From assembly GCA_024742285.1 (NCBI GenBank), contig JANSYR010000001.1, forward strand, positions 558,001 through 622,000: DNA of 64,000 bases, in the 5' to 3' direction. The stretch is from a bacterium (GTDB lineage: Bacteria; Myxococcota_A; UBA9160; UBA4427). The notes under the pieces were generated by a model. It was not told the DNA's origin. It did no database searches and worked only from the letters and a program-made list of their open reading frames with translations. Shown here piece after piece: positions 16,467-25,734 of this stretch. Within the stretch, counting starts at the first letter, position 1. Each line of letters starts with the position of its first letter. The position numbers and the translations under genes were made by a program.

Positions 16467-17800
16467 GCGGCGGGCCGCGGCGCAACGATCCCTGCCCCTG
16501 CGGCAGCGGACGCAAGTACAAGCGGTGTCACCTCGCCGAGGACGAGGCCGGACGAGGCGCGCGCACCCGGGCCGAGCGGTTGGGCACGCTCGGAGCCGAC
16601 CTCACCAACGCGATCTGCGCGTACGCGCACGAGCGATTCGGCGAGCGCTGGGACGACCCCGCGTTCGAGATCTTCTTCGAACCTGAAGATGCTTTCCAGC
16701 TCCTGGTGCCGTACTCCGCGCATCACGTTCCGATCGAGGGGCGCACGGCTGCCGAGTGGTTCCGCGAAGCGTTCGAGCCCGAGCTCTCGGCCGACGAGCG
16801 CGCCTGTCTCGACGCCGAGGCTGCGTCGTGGCTCTCGCTCTGGCAAGTCATCGACGGGCGGCCGGGCGACGGACTCACGTTGCGCGATCGACTGACCGGA
16901 CAGGTTCGCGATGTCATCGAACGCACGGCGTCGCGGACCCTGAAGGAGGGCGAGAGCGTGCTCGCGCGGCTGGTCGAGCTCGGCGACTTCGTCTCGATCA
17001 ACGGACTCTACCCCGTCGCCCTGCCCGAGACTGAGGCCGCGGAGATCGAGCGCCGCACCCGCGCGCACCTGCGGCGCAAGCGCGACGTCCGGGTCGAGCG
17101 CCTGCGCGAGCCCAAGACGATGCGCTACCTGATCCGCCGCGTCGACGAAGCGTGCGAGGCGCGGCTCGCGGGGCCAACGCTCGTCAACAACGATGGCGAC
17201 CCGATCCTCTTCACTACGGACCACTTCGAGTTCGAGACGGGGGCAGACGGCGAGATCGCACGCCGGCTGGCGGCGCTCGGTGGCGCGCGCGACCACGAAC
17301 CCGGCGACGATGAAGATGGCGCCGACGCCAGCGAAGTGTTCGACTTCGTCGGACGCGGCGAAGTACTCGTCGGACAGGCGCGCGTCGGCGACCGCCGTCT
17401 GCGCGTCGACACGAACTCCGTGGAGCGAGCTGACACTCTGCGCGGGCGGATCGAGCGTTCTTGTGGATCGCTGCTCCGCCACCTCGTCCGCGAGCACGGC
17501 GATCCACTCTCGGCGGCGGCGGTAGGAGGGGGCTCGGCGGAGGATCAGCGGGACGACGAGCCCAGCCCCGAAAGGCACGCGCTCGCGCGCGCCATCAAGG
17601 AGCAACACTACGCGGAATGGCTCGACGTGCCGGTTCCAGCGCTTCGGGGCGAGACGCCGCGAGGCGCGGTCTCGACGGAAGACGGCCGCGCGCGGGTCGA
17701 GGCCCTGCTCGCCGACGTCGAACGGGCCGAGATGTCGCTCCCTGCCAACGAGCGGTTCGACTTCGGGCGGCTGCGGCGCGAGTTGGGGCTTGGCGAATGA
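16463..17800 (+). CDS. SEC-C zinc-motif protein of unknown function
   Basis: 445 residues from the ATG at 16463, four bases inside the ATPase gene. The N-terminus carries a SEC-C metal-binding motif, NDPCPCGSGRKYKRCH, with ligands C11, C13, C22 and H23 as in the SecA tail. The rest is acidic and helical with no recognised catalytic motif. A strand-rich middle has SINGLYPVALPETE and a GEVLVGQARVGDRRLRVDTNS segment resembling a hairpin domain. Pairing of a SEC-C protein with an AAA protein suggests a two-component module in which the SEC-C motif recruits a partner. Confidence 0.75.
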   Translation: MSGGPRRNDPCPCGSGRKYKRCHLAEDEAGRGARTRAERLGTLGADLTNAICAYAHERFGERWDDPAFEIFFEPEDAFQLLVPYSAHHVPIEGRTAAEWFREAFEPELSADERACLDAEAASWLSLWQVIDGRPGDGLTLRDRLTGQVRDVIERTASRTLKEGESVLARLVELGDFVSINGLYPVALPETEAAEIERRTRAHLRRKRDVRVERLREPKTMRYLIRRVDEACEARLAGPTLVNNDGDPILFTTDHFEFETGADGEIARRLAALGGARDHEPGDDEDGADASEVFDFVGRGEVLVGQARVGDRRLRVDTNSVERADTLRGRIERSCGSLLRHLVREHGDPLSAAAVGGGSAEDQRDDEPSPERHALARAIKEQHYAEWLDVPVPALRGETPRGAVSTEDGRARVEALLADVERAEMSLPANERFDFGRLRRELGLGE

Positions 17801-18278
17801 GGTGCTCCGACGGGCGATAGATTCGCGATCCAAAGGACACCCTGGTGCCGATCACGGGGGTCGAGAGGCACGCTCAAGAGAGCGGGCTCAGCGAAACGCG
17901 GGCAGAGGGCGCGAGCGCTCATCTCGGCTGGTCGAAATCAACGACCCGGCCATTCGAAACGTTTGACTGCGGCCATCTGAGAACGTCCGATTGGCCATGT
18001 GTGAGCCTCTCTGAGAAAGCGCGCAGGCAGCCGAGTCCGTCCCCTCGAGCGGAAGCCGCAGGCCCGAGATTCAGCATCAGTTTCGACTGACTGCTTTTCT
18101 TCGACGTAGTGTCTTTGACCAGGCGGGAAGCTCCGATCTGGCCGAAGCCGAGCACACGCACGAGTTCGGCGCCTGGCGGCAAGCACTCTCCGAAGTCGAG
18201 CAACAACGAGCATCAGGAAGAGAGCGCAGGCGAAGTAGACGACTGAACTGCCGCGGCTCAGAACGAGGCAACTCCGAC
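17801..18278. other. 478-base gap without a convincing gene
   Basis: Short frames occur on both strands, but none has a domain motif or a good ribosome site. I looked for a HigB/RelE toxin just before the HigA-like gene, which would be the normal order, and found none. The region may hold the promoter of the HigA-like gene or a decayed toxin. Confidence 0.4.
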
Positions 18279-18608
18279 ATGGCAAAGTCCTTCAAGAAGC
18301 TACGCGACAAGATGAGCCCCGCGGCCCGCGAGCGCGTCGAACGACGCGTGCGTGGGACGCTTCTCGAAATGACGCTTCAGGAGCTTCGACAGAAAGTCTC
18401 GGGAAAGACGCAGGCCGAGCTCCTGGATGTGACCCAGGGCGCCATCTCCCAGCTCGAGGGTCGCCACGACATTCTTCTCAGTCGACTGGCGAAGTACGTA
18501 CACGCCCTGGGCGGCGATCTCGACCTCGTCGCCCGCTATCCGGACGCCGACGTCCGGATCATCCAGTTCGACGAGAACGACGAGGAGACGGTGGCGACAG
18601 GGACCTGA
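18279..18608 (+). CDS. HigA-like XRE-family antitoxin/regulator, apparently orphan
   Basis: 109 residues. After a basic N-terminal helix (MAKSFKKLRDKMSPAARERV) comes LLEMTLQELRQKVSGKTQAE and VTQGAISQLEGRHDILLSRL, a helix-turn-helix of the type fused or paired with HigB-family RNases. The C-terminal strand GGDLDLVARYPDADVRI is typical of these antitoxins. GAGGCA lies about 9 bases before the ATG. No toxin gene is visible on either side, so it may act as a solitary DNA-binding regulator. Confidence 0.75.
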   Translation: MAKSFKKLRDKMSPAARERVERRVRGTLLEMTLQELRQKVSGKTQAELLDVTQGAISQLEGRHDILLSRLAKYVHALGGDLDLVARYPDADVRIIQFDENDEETVATGT

Positions 18609-18731
18609 GCGTCTCTACTGCCAGATCCCTCGGACGCCCGATCGAAGGCCCGGCCCAGGCTGATCGCGACGAGGCACAGAGGACACGCTCCGTCGGCGCG
18701 TTCCCCACGCAAGGCCCGCCGCCGAACTCCC

Positions 18732-19502
18732 TCAGGAGCAGGGCATGTTGGGATTTCGCATGCCGGTGAACCAGCCGCCGTCGGCGACGAACTCCGAGCC
18801 GGTCGAGTAGCTCGCTTCGTCGGTCGCGAGGAAGACGATGACCTGGGCCACCTCCTCGGGCTGGCCGACGCGAGGGATCGGGAAGTGGGCGTAGACCGAC
18901 TCGTTCAGCTCTTCGACGGACCGGTCCTCCGAGCCTCCCATGGCCGTGTACATCCCGCCGGGATGGACGCTGTTCACGCGAATGCCGTACTGGCCGAGCT
19001 CGATCGCCGCGTTCTTCGTGAGTCCCCGCACGGCCCACTTCGTCGACGAGTATGCGGAGAGCCCGGCGGCCGAGTGCAGACCGTCGATCGACGAGACGTT
19101 GATGATCGACCCGGATCCGGCCGCCTTCATCGGCTCCACGACGGATCGGATGCCCAGGAAGGTCCCGAACTGGTTGATCTTGAACACACGGAGGTAGTCC
19201 TCGTCGGTCGTCTCCGTGATCGCCGCCATGTGGACGACCGCCGCGTTGTTGACGAGCACGTGCAAGGGACCGAGCGACTGCGCGCGTTCGATGGCCGCGT
19301 CCCAGTCGGCTTGCTCCGTCACGTCCATGCGAAGGAACACGGCGTCGTCCCCGAGCTCGTCGGCCAGAGCCTGGCCTTCGCCGTCGAGCACGTCGCCGAA
19401 CACGACCTTCGCCCCCTCCGCGACCATCAGCCGAACGGTCGCCGCTCCGAGACCCCGGGCACCTCCCGTCACGAGGGCCACCTTGCCTTGCAGTCGATTC
19501 AT
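18732..19502 (-). CDS. Short-chain dehydrogenase/reductase (hydroxysteroid dehydrogenase-like)
   Basis: 256 residues, classical SDR. Cofactor motif TGGARGLG (12-19), NNAA (85-88), catalytic Ser138 in INVSSIDG, and Y151-S-S-T-K155. The Asp37 after the second strand (VFGDV) favours NAD(H). The closing segment ATDEASYSTGSEFVADGGW is typical. Reads most like 3-alpha/20-beta-hydroxysteroid or similar alcohol dehydrogenases. It stands alone, convergent with the HigA-like gene and divergent from the hydrolase. Confidence 0.85.
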   Translation of the reverse strand: MNRLQGKVALVTGGARGLGAATVRLMVAEGAKVVFGDVLDGEGQALADELGDDAVFLRMDVTEQADWDAAIERAQSLGPLHVLVNNAAVVHMAAITETTDEDYLRVFKINQFGTFLGIRSVVEPMKAAGSGSIINVSSIDGLHSAAGLSAYSSTKWAVRGLTKNAAIELGQYGIRVNSVHPGGMYTAMGGSEDRSVEELNESVYAHFPIPRVGQPEEVAQVIVFLATDEASYSTGSEFVADGGWFTGMRNPNMPCS

Positions 19503-19741
19503 CCCAGCCCCGAAGTTCGGACAGCGTGATCGCTGTGGGCTTTCAGGCTAGCAAGTCCACGCTCCGGGATTGAGCACGCGGATCGCGCGCGGACGGCCCT
19601 CGCGATCAGGACGCTTCGGGGACAGGCGATCGCAGGCTTCGCTCACGCGTAGGTTTCGTCTGGCCCGCACGAGTACCGTCGCGGCTCGCAGGGCGCTCAG
19701 CCACGCATGAGCGCGTATGCTCTCCCGAGGAGGGCTCTCCC

Positions 19742-21127
19742 ATGCGGCTCGTCTCGCTCGTCCTGCTCGTCTGCGGCTCGTCCGCCCTGCTCGCCTGCGC
19801 ACAGCACGGGCGCCCGGGGAGCGAGGTCCCCCAGACCGCCTGCCACCATCACGCTCACGGAGCTTCGTCGCGCGATTCGGACGCGCTGCTCGCCTTCTCG
19901 GCGGAGCGGCTTCCGCGCATCACCTCGGGGCTCGAGGGAGCCGTCGAGTCCGGTCGCGTCGCCGGCGCCGTGGCGCTCGTGTCCCGCCACGGCGAGATCG
20001 TGTCGCGGAGCGTCGTCGGGGAGCAGGACCTCGAGGCGGGGATCCCGATGCGGGAGGACACGATCTTTCGCATCTACTCCATGTCGAAGCCTGTGACGAG
20101 CGTGGCCGCGATGATCCTCGTCGAGGAAGGACGGCTCCGGCTGGCCGAGCCCGTCGATCGCTGGCTCCCCGAGCTCGCCAATCCCCGGGTGCTGCTCGAT
20201 CCCGAGGGCCCCATCGACCGGACCCGAGCGGCGACGGGGCCGATCACCGTCCGCGATCTGCTGACCCATACGTCGGGCCTCGCCTACGACTTCACGAGTC
20301 GGGGCCCGATCTCCGAGGCGCTTCGCGCACGGGCTCTGCGCGGCAGTGGCTCGACGCTCGAACCCGACGAATTCATGAAACGACTCGGCGAGCTGCCATT
20401 GTTGATGGATCCTGGCACCCAGTGGCACTACGGGCTCTCGAGCGACGTGCTCGGCGTGCTGGTCGCCCGCGTGTCCGGACAGAGCCTGCCCGACTTCCTC
20501 GAGGAGCGGATCTTCGGCCCGCTCGAGATGGTCGACACGGGCTTCTTCGTGCCCGACGAGAAGCTCGAGCGCTTCGCCGTGAACTACGCCCTCGCGCCCG
20601 AGGGCGAGGTCCTCGTCGTCGCGGATCATCCGCGGGACAGTCGCTATCGGAAGCCGCCGAGCATGCCCTCCGGCGGAGGCGGATTGGTCTCGACGGCGGG
20701 CGACTACCTGCGCTTCGCGCGGATGATGACCGAGGGCGGCGCGCTCGACGGCGTCCGGATCCTCGCGCCGAAGAGCGTGGCCTTGATGACCGCGAACGCG
20801 CTTTGGCCTGAGGAACGACCCGCGTCACCGCCCTTCGGAAGCCGCTTCTTCTTCGCGGGATCGGGCTTCGGCCTGGGCGTCTCGGTCCTCGAGGATCCGG
20901 GGCAAGCCGCGCAGTACGGATCGGTCGGCATGCACGGCTGGGGCGGCGCGGCCGGGACCTGGTACTGGTCGGATCCAGCGGAGGACCTCTCCGCGGTCAT
21001 GATGATCCAGGTCATGAATCAGGGCGCGAACTCACCCCTCAGCCGCGACTTCCAGAAGTCGGTCTACCAGGCGCTCGAAACTCAGAGCGCGGGGTGTCGC
21101 CGGGGGCGTGGGCACAGGCGGCGTTGA
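19742..21127 (+). CDS. Beta-lactamase-fold serine hydrolase, lipoprotein
   Basis: 461 residues. The signal peptide ends in a lipobox (LLAC, Cys19), so it is probably anchored in a membrane. The catalytic SxxK is S113-M-S-K116. The second motif is Y230-G-L instead of YxN, as in EstB-type esterases, and HGWGGAAGTWYW near 399-410 replaces KTG. LLTHTSGLAYDF is characteristic of the class-C/beta-lactamase-related group. Likely an esterase or peptidase of the cell envelope rather than an antibiotic-resistance enzyme. GAGGAGGG lies just before the ATG. Confidence 0.85.
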   Translation: MRLVSLVLLVCGSSALLACAQHGRPGSEVPQTACHHHAHGASSRDSDALLAFSAERLPRITSGLEGAVESGRVAGAVALVSRHGEIVSRSVVGEQDLEAGIPMREDTIFRIYSMSKPVTSVAAMILVEEGRLRLAEPVDRWLPELANPRVLLDPEGPIDRTRAATGPITVRDLLTHTSGLAYDFTSRGPISEALRARALRGSGSTLEPDEFMKRLGELPLLMDPGTQWHYGLSSDVLGVLVARVSGQSLPDFLEERIFGPLEMVDTGFFVPDEKLERFAVNYALAPEGEVLVVADHPRDSRYRKPPSMPSGGGGLVSTAGDYLRFARMMTEGGALDGVRILAPKSVALMTANALWPEERPASPPFGSRFFFAGSGFGLGVSVLEDPGQAAQYGSVGMHGWGGAAGTWYWSDPAEDLSAVMMIQVMNQGANSPLSRDFQKSVYQALETQSAGCRRGRGHRRR

Positions 21128-21158
21128 TCGAAGGGGCGGACGCTCCGCGGGAAGGCGG

Positions 21159-21200
21159 GTCGCGGTGGGGGAGCGGAGAGAGAACTCGTCTCCGCCGTTC
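21159..21200 (+). repeat. CAGGGAA-family repeat, head-only copy B
   Basis: GTCGCGGTGGGGGAGCGGAG followed by GAACTCGTCTCC matches the head block of copies A, C and D. No CAGGGA words follow, so this looks like a truncated or eroded copy just downstream of the hydrolase gene. Confidence 0.45.
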
Positions 21201-21404
21201 GTTCGCAGGTCCGTCGGGCGAGTGCAACGAATTGGCCGAGTCGAGCCGGACCGGCTCTCGGGCCGCAGAGCCCAGGTGACCGAGCTGATTGCCGCGACTC
21301 GTGGAGACAGAGCCGTGGGCCATCGATCGCCCACCCGAACTTGCCGTTTGACACCCGTATCGAGCGCCAACTAGCATGGGTTCTCCCTCGCTGAAAGGTT
21401 CGCC

Positions 21405-22763
21405 GTGTCTCGCACTCTGCTTCGCCTCGTGCTTCCCGCCGTCCTCGCTCTGGTCCTGCTCGAGGGCACCCCCGTGGCCGCCGCTCCGGACCGCGTCGCC
21501 GTCCAGGGCCAACTGCTCGACGACCTGGGAGAACCCATCGAAGGGGCCGTCGATCTCCAGGTCTTGATCTGGGACCAGCCGACGGGCGGCACACTCTACT
21601 ACCAGGAGTCCTTCTCCGGACTGGTGACCGACGCGAGCGGCGTGTTCAACCTGGTGCTCGGGACCGGTGTCCTGCAGACGCCGGACGGGATCGGGACCGC
21701 CGTCGAGCTGGCCGGCGACACGGCCCACATCCAGCTCCAGATCGAAGGCGAGCTCCTGGAACCGCGCCAGCCGCTCGGCTCGGTGCCCTTCGCCTTCAAC
21801 AGTCTCTCTGCGGAGAACGCGGAGAACCTGGGCGGTCTGAGCAGCACCGACATCCAGTCCCAGATCGACCTGGCCTCGAGCGACGTCAGCACGCTGAGCG
21901 ACCGCGTCGACACCGACATCGCGACGCTGCAGGGCGTCGATCAGTCGCTGCAGAGTGGAGTCGACGCCAACTCCTCCTCCATCTCCTTTCTCGGATCCCA
22001 GATCCCTTTCAACCTTACGAACCGGTTGGCAGGCGCGGAAGCCCAGCTCTTCGGCGTCCAGACGGATCTCGGCACCGCTCAATCGGACATCGCCGGGTTG
22101 CAGTCCACCGTCGCCGGCCTGCCGCAGCTCTCGGCGGAGAACAATTGGACTGGAATTACCAACGGCTTCGACAACATCCAGGCCAGGTCGATCACGATCA
22201 CGACGGGCCCGTCGACTTCGAGGATCGGCATCGCCTTCGGCAACATCACGAACGTCAACTACATCTTCTCGAACAGCATGGAAGCCGGCTCGATGACGGT
22301 CGCCAATCAGATGAGCGCCGCGTCGGTCCGCATTCGGGGCGGCGCCGACATCGCCGAGCCGTTCGACTTCGACGACGCGCAGGCGATCGTGCCCGGCATG
22401 GTCGTCGCCATCGACCCGGATTCGCCCGGTCGGCTCCGCCTCTCCACCGAGCCCTACGACTCGAAGGTCGCGGGGATCATCAGCGGCGCCGGCGGCGTGC
22501 AGCCGGGCCTCACGCTGAGTCAGGAGGGTTCGATCGCGGACGGAGACCACCCGGTCGCGCTCACGGGGCGTGTCTACACCTGGGTCGACGCCGACGAGAA
22601 CGGACCGGTCCGCCCAGGCGACATGCTCACCACGTCGTCCCGCCCGGGCCACGCGATGCGCGCGAGCGAGCCGACGAAGAGCTTCGGCGCCGTGATCGGC
22701 AAGGCGATGGGTCGACTCGACGAGGGCCAGGGCCTCGTCCTCACGCTGGTCAACCTCCAGTGA
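21405..22763 (+). CDS. Large exported fibre-like protein
   Basis: 452 residues with a signal peptide (MSRTLLRLV... to about VAAAPD). Residues 30-130 form a strand-rich domain (VAVQGQLLDDLGEPIEGAVD...). A long Ser/Asp/Gln-rich stretch of heptad character follows (SSTDIQSQIDLASSDVSTLS and onward), as in trimeric stalks or tail fibres. The C-terminus (about 330-452) is a compact module with GMVVAIDPDSPGRLRLS, KVAGIISGAGG, VALTGRVYTWVDAD and SFGAVIGKAM, known to me from other surface or fibre proteins without a firm function. GTG start with GAAAGG upstream. First of three exported genes; the next start overlaps its stop (GTGA). Confidence 0.7.
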   Translation: MSRTLLRLVLPAVLALVLLEGTPVAAAPDRVAVQGQLLDDLGEPIEGAVDLQVLIWDQPTGGTLYYQESFSGLVTDASGVFNLVLGTGVLQTPDGIGTAVELAGDTAHIQLQIEGELLEPRQPLGSVPFAFNSLSAENAENLGGLSSTDIQSQIDLASSDVSTLSDRVDTDIATLQGVDQSLQSGVDANSSSISFLGSQIPFNLTNRLAGAEAQLFGVQTDLGTAQSDIAGLQSTVAGLPQLSAENNWTGITNGFDNIQARSITITTGPSTSRIGIAFGNITNVNYIFSNSMEAGSMTVANQMSAASVRIRGGADIAEPFDFDDAQAIVPGMVVAIDPDSPGRLRLSTEPYDSKVAGIISGAGGVQPGLTLSQEGSIADGDHPVALTGRVYTWVDADENGPVRPGDMLTTSSRPGHAMRASEPTKSFGAVIGKAMGRLDEGQGLVLTLVNLQ

Positions 22764-23839
22764 TCGGACACGCGCGCTCGAGCAACTGCCCGGGACACGC
22801 GATCGCGATCGCCGCGATGGCCCTGATTTTCTGTCTCGCGGCTGCGCCCGCGTCCAGTCAGGAGTGCGCCTGCGGCGACGGCAATACGCCCGTACTCGGT
22901 TGCTGCGGCGGCGACGGCCAGCGGCTGTGCTCGCTCAGCATCTTCTCGGATTGTCAGACCGCGTGCGTCGCGCCTGCGGAGATCTCGGACCTCGGCGTGA
23001 ACTGCGCGATCCCGCGCAAGATCGGCGAGTCCTGCAGCGCTTTCCGCCCGTGCGATGGCGATACGGCCGCCTGCTACCCGACACCCGCGCAGGGCCTCGG
23101 ATCCCAGACCTGTCTGCCGAACGAGGCGATCGGCAGCGAGCCGTGGAACGATGCGGTCTGCCTGTCGCTCTTCGACCCGTCTCGCCAGAACGCGGTGCTC
23201 GCGCAGCCCAATCTCGGAGCGCAGAGCTTCGGAACCGGGGTCGCCCTTGCCGCCGGAGTCGCCGGCTTCGTCGAGGTCGGCGTCGTCTACGGCACGGGGG
23301 GCGAATACGGCTGCTACCGAAGCGAATGCTTCGGCGGCCAGACGAACGTCTCGGTCGGCGTCTTCGGGTGCGAGGGGCGATTCGAGAGCTGGGAAGCCGT
23401 CGCCTCGACCACGCCGCCGGAAACGGGGAGTTCGTTCCTCGTCGTCGGCAGCGGGTCCGTCGGATTGGGGGCCTCCGTCGGGGTCGTCCTTGACAACGGC
23501 ACACAGGTCGGGTCGGTGGGTTGTGCACTCCTCGAGATCGGCGTCCTCCCTGTCGATATCGGCACATACCAGTGCACGACCCAACGGATCACCTACCTCC
23601 CGGGCTTCGGCTCGCGCGACGAAGCCTACGTCGACTTCAGCTACGAGGGCGTCGAGCAGGGCTCCGAGTTCGCCCCGGCCAGTACGCTCATCCTGGGTTG
23701 GACGCTCGTCGAGGAGAACGGAGTCGTTCGGATCAGGCCGGGCACGTCGAGCGAAACGCTTCTGCTCACAGGCAAGAACGCGGTTCTGGCCGTCGAAGGA
23801 CCGGGCGGCGACGTCGTGATCGGGGTGCCCGCGCCATGA
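22760..23839 (+). CDS. Exported Cys-rich protein of unknown function
   Basis: About 359 residues from a GTG at 22760 that overlaps the previous stop; an ATG at 22817 is the alternative. A signal peptide (AIAIAAMALIFCLAAAPASS) leads into a Cys-rich domain: ECACGDGNTPVLGCCGGDGQ, then DCQTACVAP, RPCDGDTAAC and SQTC. The second half is Gly/Val-rich and strand-forming (FGTGVALAAGVAGFVEVGVV, then SVGLGASVGVVLDNG). There is no anchor at the C-terminus. Its job is probably tied to the fibre-like and PEP-CTERM-like neighbours. Confidence 0.65.
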   Translation: MIGHARSSNCPGHAIAIAAMALIFCLAAAPASSQECACGDGNTPVLGCCGGDGQRLCSLSIFSDCQTACVAPAEISDLGVNCAIPRKIGESCSAFRPCDGDTAACYPTPAQGLGSQTCLPNEAIGSEPWNDAVCLSLFDPSRQNAVLAQPNLGAQSFGTGVALAAGVAGFVEVGVVYGTGGEYGCYRSECFGGQTNVSVGVFGCEGRFESWEAVASTTPPETGSSFLVVGSGSVGLGASVGVVLDNGTQVGSVGCALLEIGVLPVDIGTYQCTTQRITYLPGFGSRDEAYVDFSYEGVEQGSEFAPASTLILGWTLVEENGVVRIRPGTSSETLLLTGKNAVLAVEGPGGDVVIGVPAP

Positions 23840-23888
23840 AGCACGGAACGCCTCACGTCGCACGACCGAACGATCCGGGATCGCCGCG

Positions 23889-25457
23889 ATGAGCGGACGT
23901 AACATCTCTCGGTGGGCACGAGGGCTGCTGGCGTCGATCATGCTCGCGACGGGTACGGCACAGGCAGCGGACGTCGAGAGTCCGAACTATCGGATTCCGA
24001 ACCTCACGGTCACCGGGGCCGCTGGCGACGCGTCGGGCACCGGCGTGCGACTTCGATGGAGCGTGGGAGAGACGCTCAGCGCACAGAGTGACGGCGATCT
24101 CGGCGCTCGCCTCGGGTTCCTGCGGACCGTCATCGCCTACACGGATCGACCTCCGCTTCGGCCGCTGCCCGCCTTCGCTCGCGTCGAACGTTTCGAAGCG
24201 GATCGCTATCTGCCCGACCTCCCCCTCGACGGCCAGCAGGGATGGAGCGCCTTCGGACTCGGTTCGGCGGAGGTCGGGGACGGCTTCGCGGCGACGGGTG
24301 TGCAATCCGTCGAGATCGCGCAGGGCGATGCCGGCGAGGACGGCGTGCGATTCCCGATCGGGCTCGCCACCCGCAATCGCCAGCGCATCTCAGCACAGAC
24401 CACCGTGTTCATTCCCAGCACGCCTCCCAGCGGCAATCTGGGCACCTGGACGGTCGGGCGGCTCGCCTTCGGTGTGGGCGGTTCGGAGGATCGAAACATC
24501 GAGCTCAACGTGATCGAAGAGCCGACGAGCGCCGTCGGAGAGCTCTCGGTGTTCGCCGGACTTGCGACGCGGAGCGCCGGCTTCGTCTCACTCGACCGAT
24601 GGAACCGCTTCGAGCAGGTGCTCGACGTGCCCTCGCAGACCCTCGAAGTCTTCCTGAACGGACGCCTTGTCGAGGCGGGCCCCTACGAGCTCGACCCCAC
24701 GCGGATCCTGGCGTCGTTCGAACTCCTGAAGGTCAAGGGCGACATGCCCGCAGTCTTCGACGACGTCGACGTACGAATCGACGAGACCACGCTCTTCGAC
24801 ACCTCGATGGAAGGTCCCGAGTACCAGCTCCTCGCGATCGCTGGCCAGAATGGTTGGGCCTCCTTTCTAGACGGCGGAAACGCGGACGTCGGCACCGCCG
24901 CGGCGGCGGGCGGCCAGGGGATCACGATCACCCGCGGAAGCGGCGAGGGCCCGGACGCCATCGCGCGGGTCTTCCGCGAGCCGACGCTCGGACGACGCGT
25001 CGAGATCGGCGTCAGCGCCTTTCTCGGCTTCGCGTCGACGTTCTCGGAATGGACCGTCCTGGACTCGGGATTCGATCGGGGCCGGATCGTAGTCCGCGTC
25101 TCGCCGTCCGGCAGGGTCCAGGTCGTCTACGACGGCGTCGTCCACGACCCGGGCTACTTCGTCGATCGCGAGCAGTGGAACCGCTTCGAGCAGATCATCT
25201 CCCCGATCGGCCCGTCCGCCGCGTGGATCGAAGTCCGCGTCAACGGCGAGCGTATCCATGCGGGCGAAGGACTGAACGTCGGCAACGTCGAACTCCGCGA
25301 CGCCTTCTTCCGCGGAAGCCAGGTCGCGAACGACTTCCTCCACATCGACGATCTGCGCATCACGCTTCCCGAGCCGGGTCTGGTCATCCCGGTCGCTCTC
25401 GGCGGAACGTTGCTGGCAGGGGCAGCGCGGAGGAGAATCCGACGATCCCGCCCCTGA
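23889..25457 (+). CDS. Exported protein with PEP-CTERM-like tail
   Basis: 522 residues. Signal peptide to about AQAADVES. Two related strand-rich modules each end in a similar motif: DRWNRFEQVLDVPSQTLEVF with an AGPYELD segment near 220-260, and REQWNRFEQIISPIG with HAGEGLNVG near 430-465. They look like tandem lectin/LamG-type sandwiches. The end is LPEPGLVIPVALGGTLLAGA then RRRIRRSRP: PEP motif, membrane span, basic tail, i.e. an exosortase-dependent sorting signal. Third gene of the exported operon, 49 bases after the second. Confidence 0.72.
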   Translation: MSGRNISRWARGLLASIMLATGTAQAADVESPNYRIPNLTVTGAAGDASGTGVRLRWSVGETLSAQSDGDLGARLGFLRTVIAYTDRPPLRPLPAFARVERFEADRYLPDLPLDGQQGWSAFGLGSAEVGDGFAATGVQSVEIAQGDAGEDGVRFPIGLATRNRQRISAQTTVFIPSTPPSGNLGTWTVGRLAFGVGGSEDRNIELNVIEEPTSAVGELSVFAGLATRSAGFVSLDRWNRFEQVLDVPSQTLEVFLNGRLVEAGPYELDPTRILASFELLKVKGDMPAVFDDVDVRIDETTLFDTSMEGPEYQLLAIAGQNGWASFLDGGNADVGTAAAAGGQGITITRGSGEGPDAIARVFREPTLGRRVEIGVSAFLGFASTFSEWTVLDSGFDRGRIVVRVSPSGRVQVVYDGVVHDPGYFVDREQWNRFEQIISPIGPSAAWIEVRVNGERIHAGEGLNVGNVELRDAFFRGSQVANDFLHIDDLRITLPEPGLVIPVALGGTLLAGAARRRIRRSRP

Positions 25458-25525
25458 CGCTTGGCACGTCGGCCATTCGTCCGAACGTGGCAGAACTGCT
25501 CTCTCGGAGACATGGGTCTGAAAAG

Positions 25526-25734
25526 CTGGCGGTGGGGGGAGTCGCGGGCGTACTGGTCTCAGCCGACGATTCCTTGCGATTCCTTGAAATGCACGGAAAG
25601 TACAGGGAATTCCTGTCGATTCGGGCCCTACGAATACGCTGGCGCGGGACTTTCCGGCGTCATTTCGGTTGGTTGGGGATCAATTCCCTAAGGCACGGAA
25701 CAGGGAGTTTCCGAGCCCCGATCAGGGAATCGGC
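25526..25734 (+). repeat. CAGGGAA-rich repeat, copy C
   Basis: Head GCTGGCGGTGGGGGGAGTCG, middle GATTCCTTG...GTACAGGGAATTCC, tail AATTCCCTAAGGCACGGAAC then AGGGAG and ATCAGGGAATCG. Same block order and spacing as copies A and D. Its right end overlaps the last codons and stop of the nuclease gene (25722). Confidence 0.7.

Noticed and set aside
16082-17833. 583-residue frame antisense to the SEC-C gene
   Set aside because: Low-complexity Arg/Ala/Leu composition mirrors the high-GC third positions of the plus-strand gene; no family motif.
21039-22652. 537-residue frame antisense to the fibre-like gene
   Set aside because: Composition of an antisense shadow (Arg/Gly/Asp/Val blocks) while the plus strand has a signal peptide and domain structure.
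22574-23941. 455-residue frame antisense to the Cys-rich exported gene
   Set aside because: No signal, no motif; plus strand encodes a signal peptide and is coupled to its neighbours by GTGA overlap.
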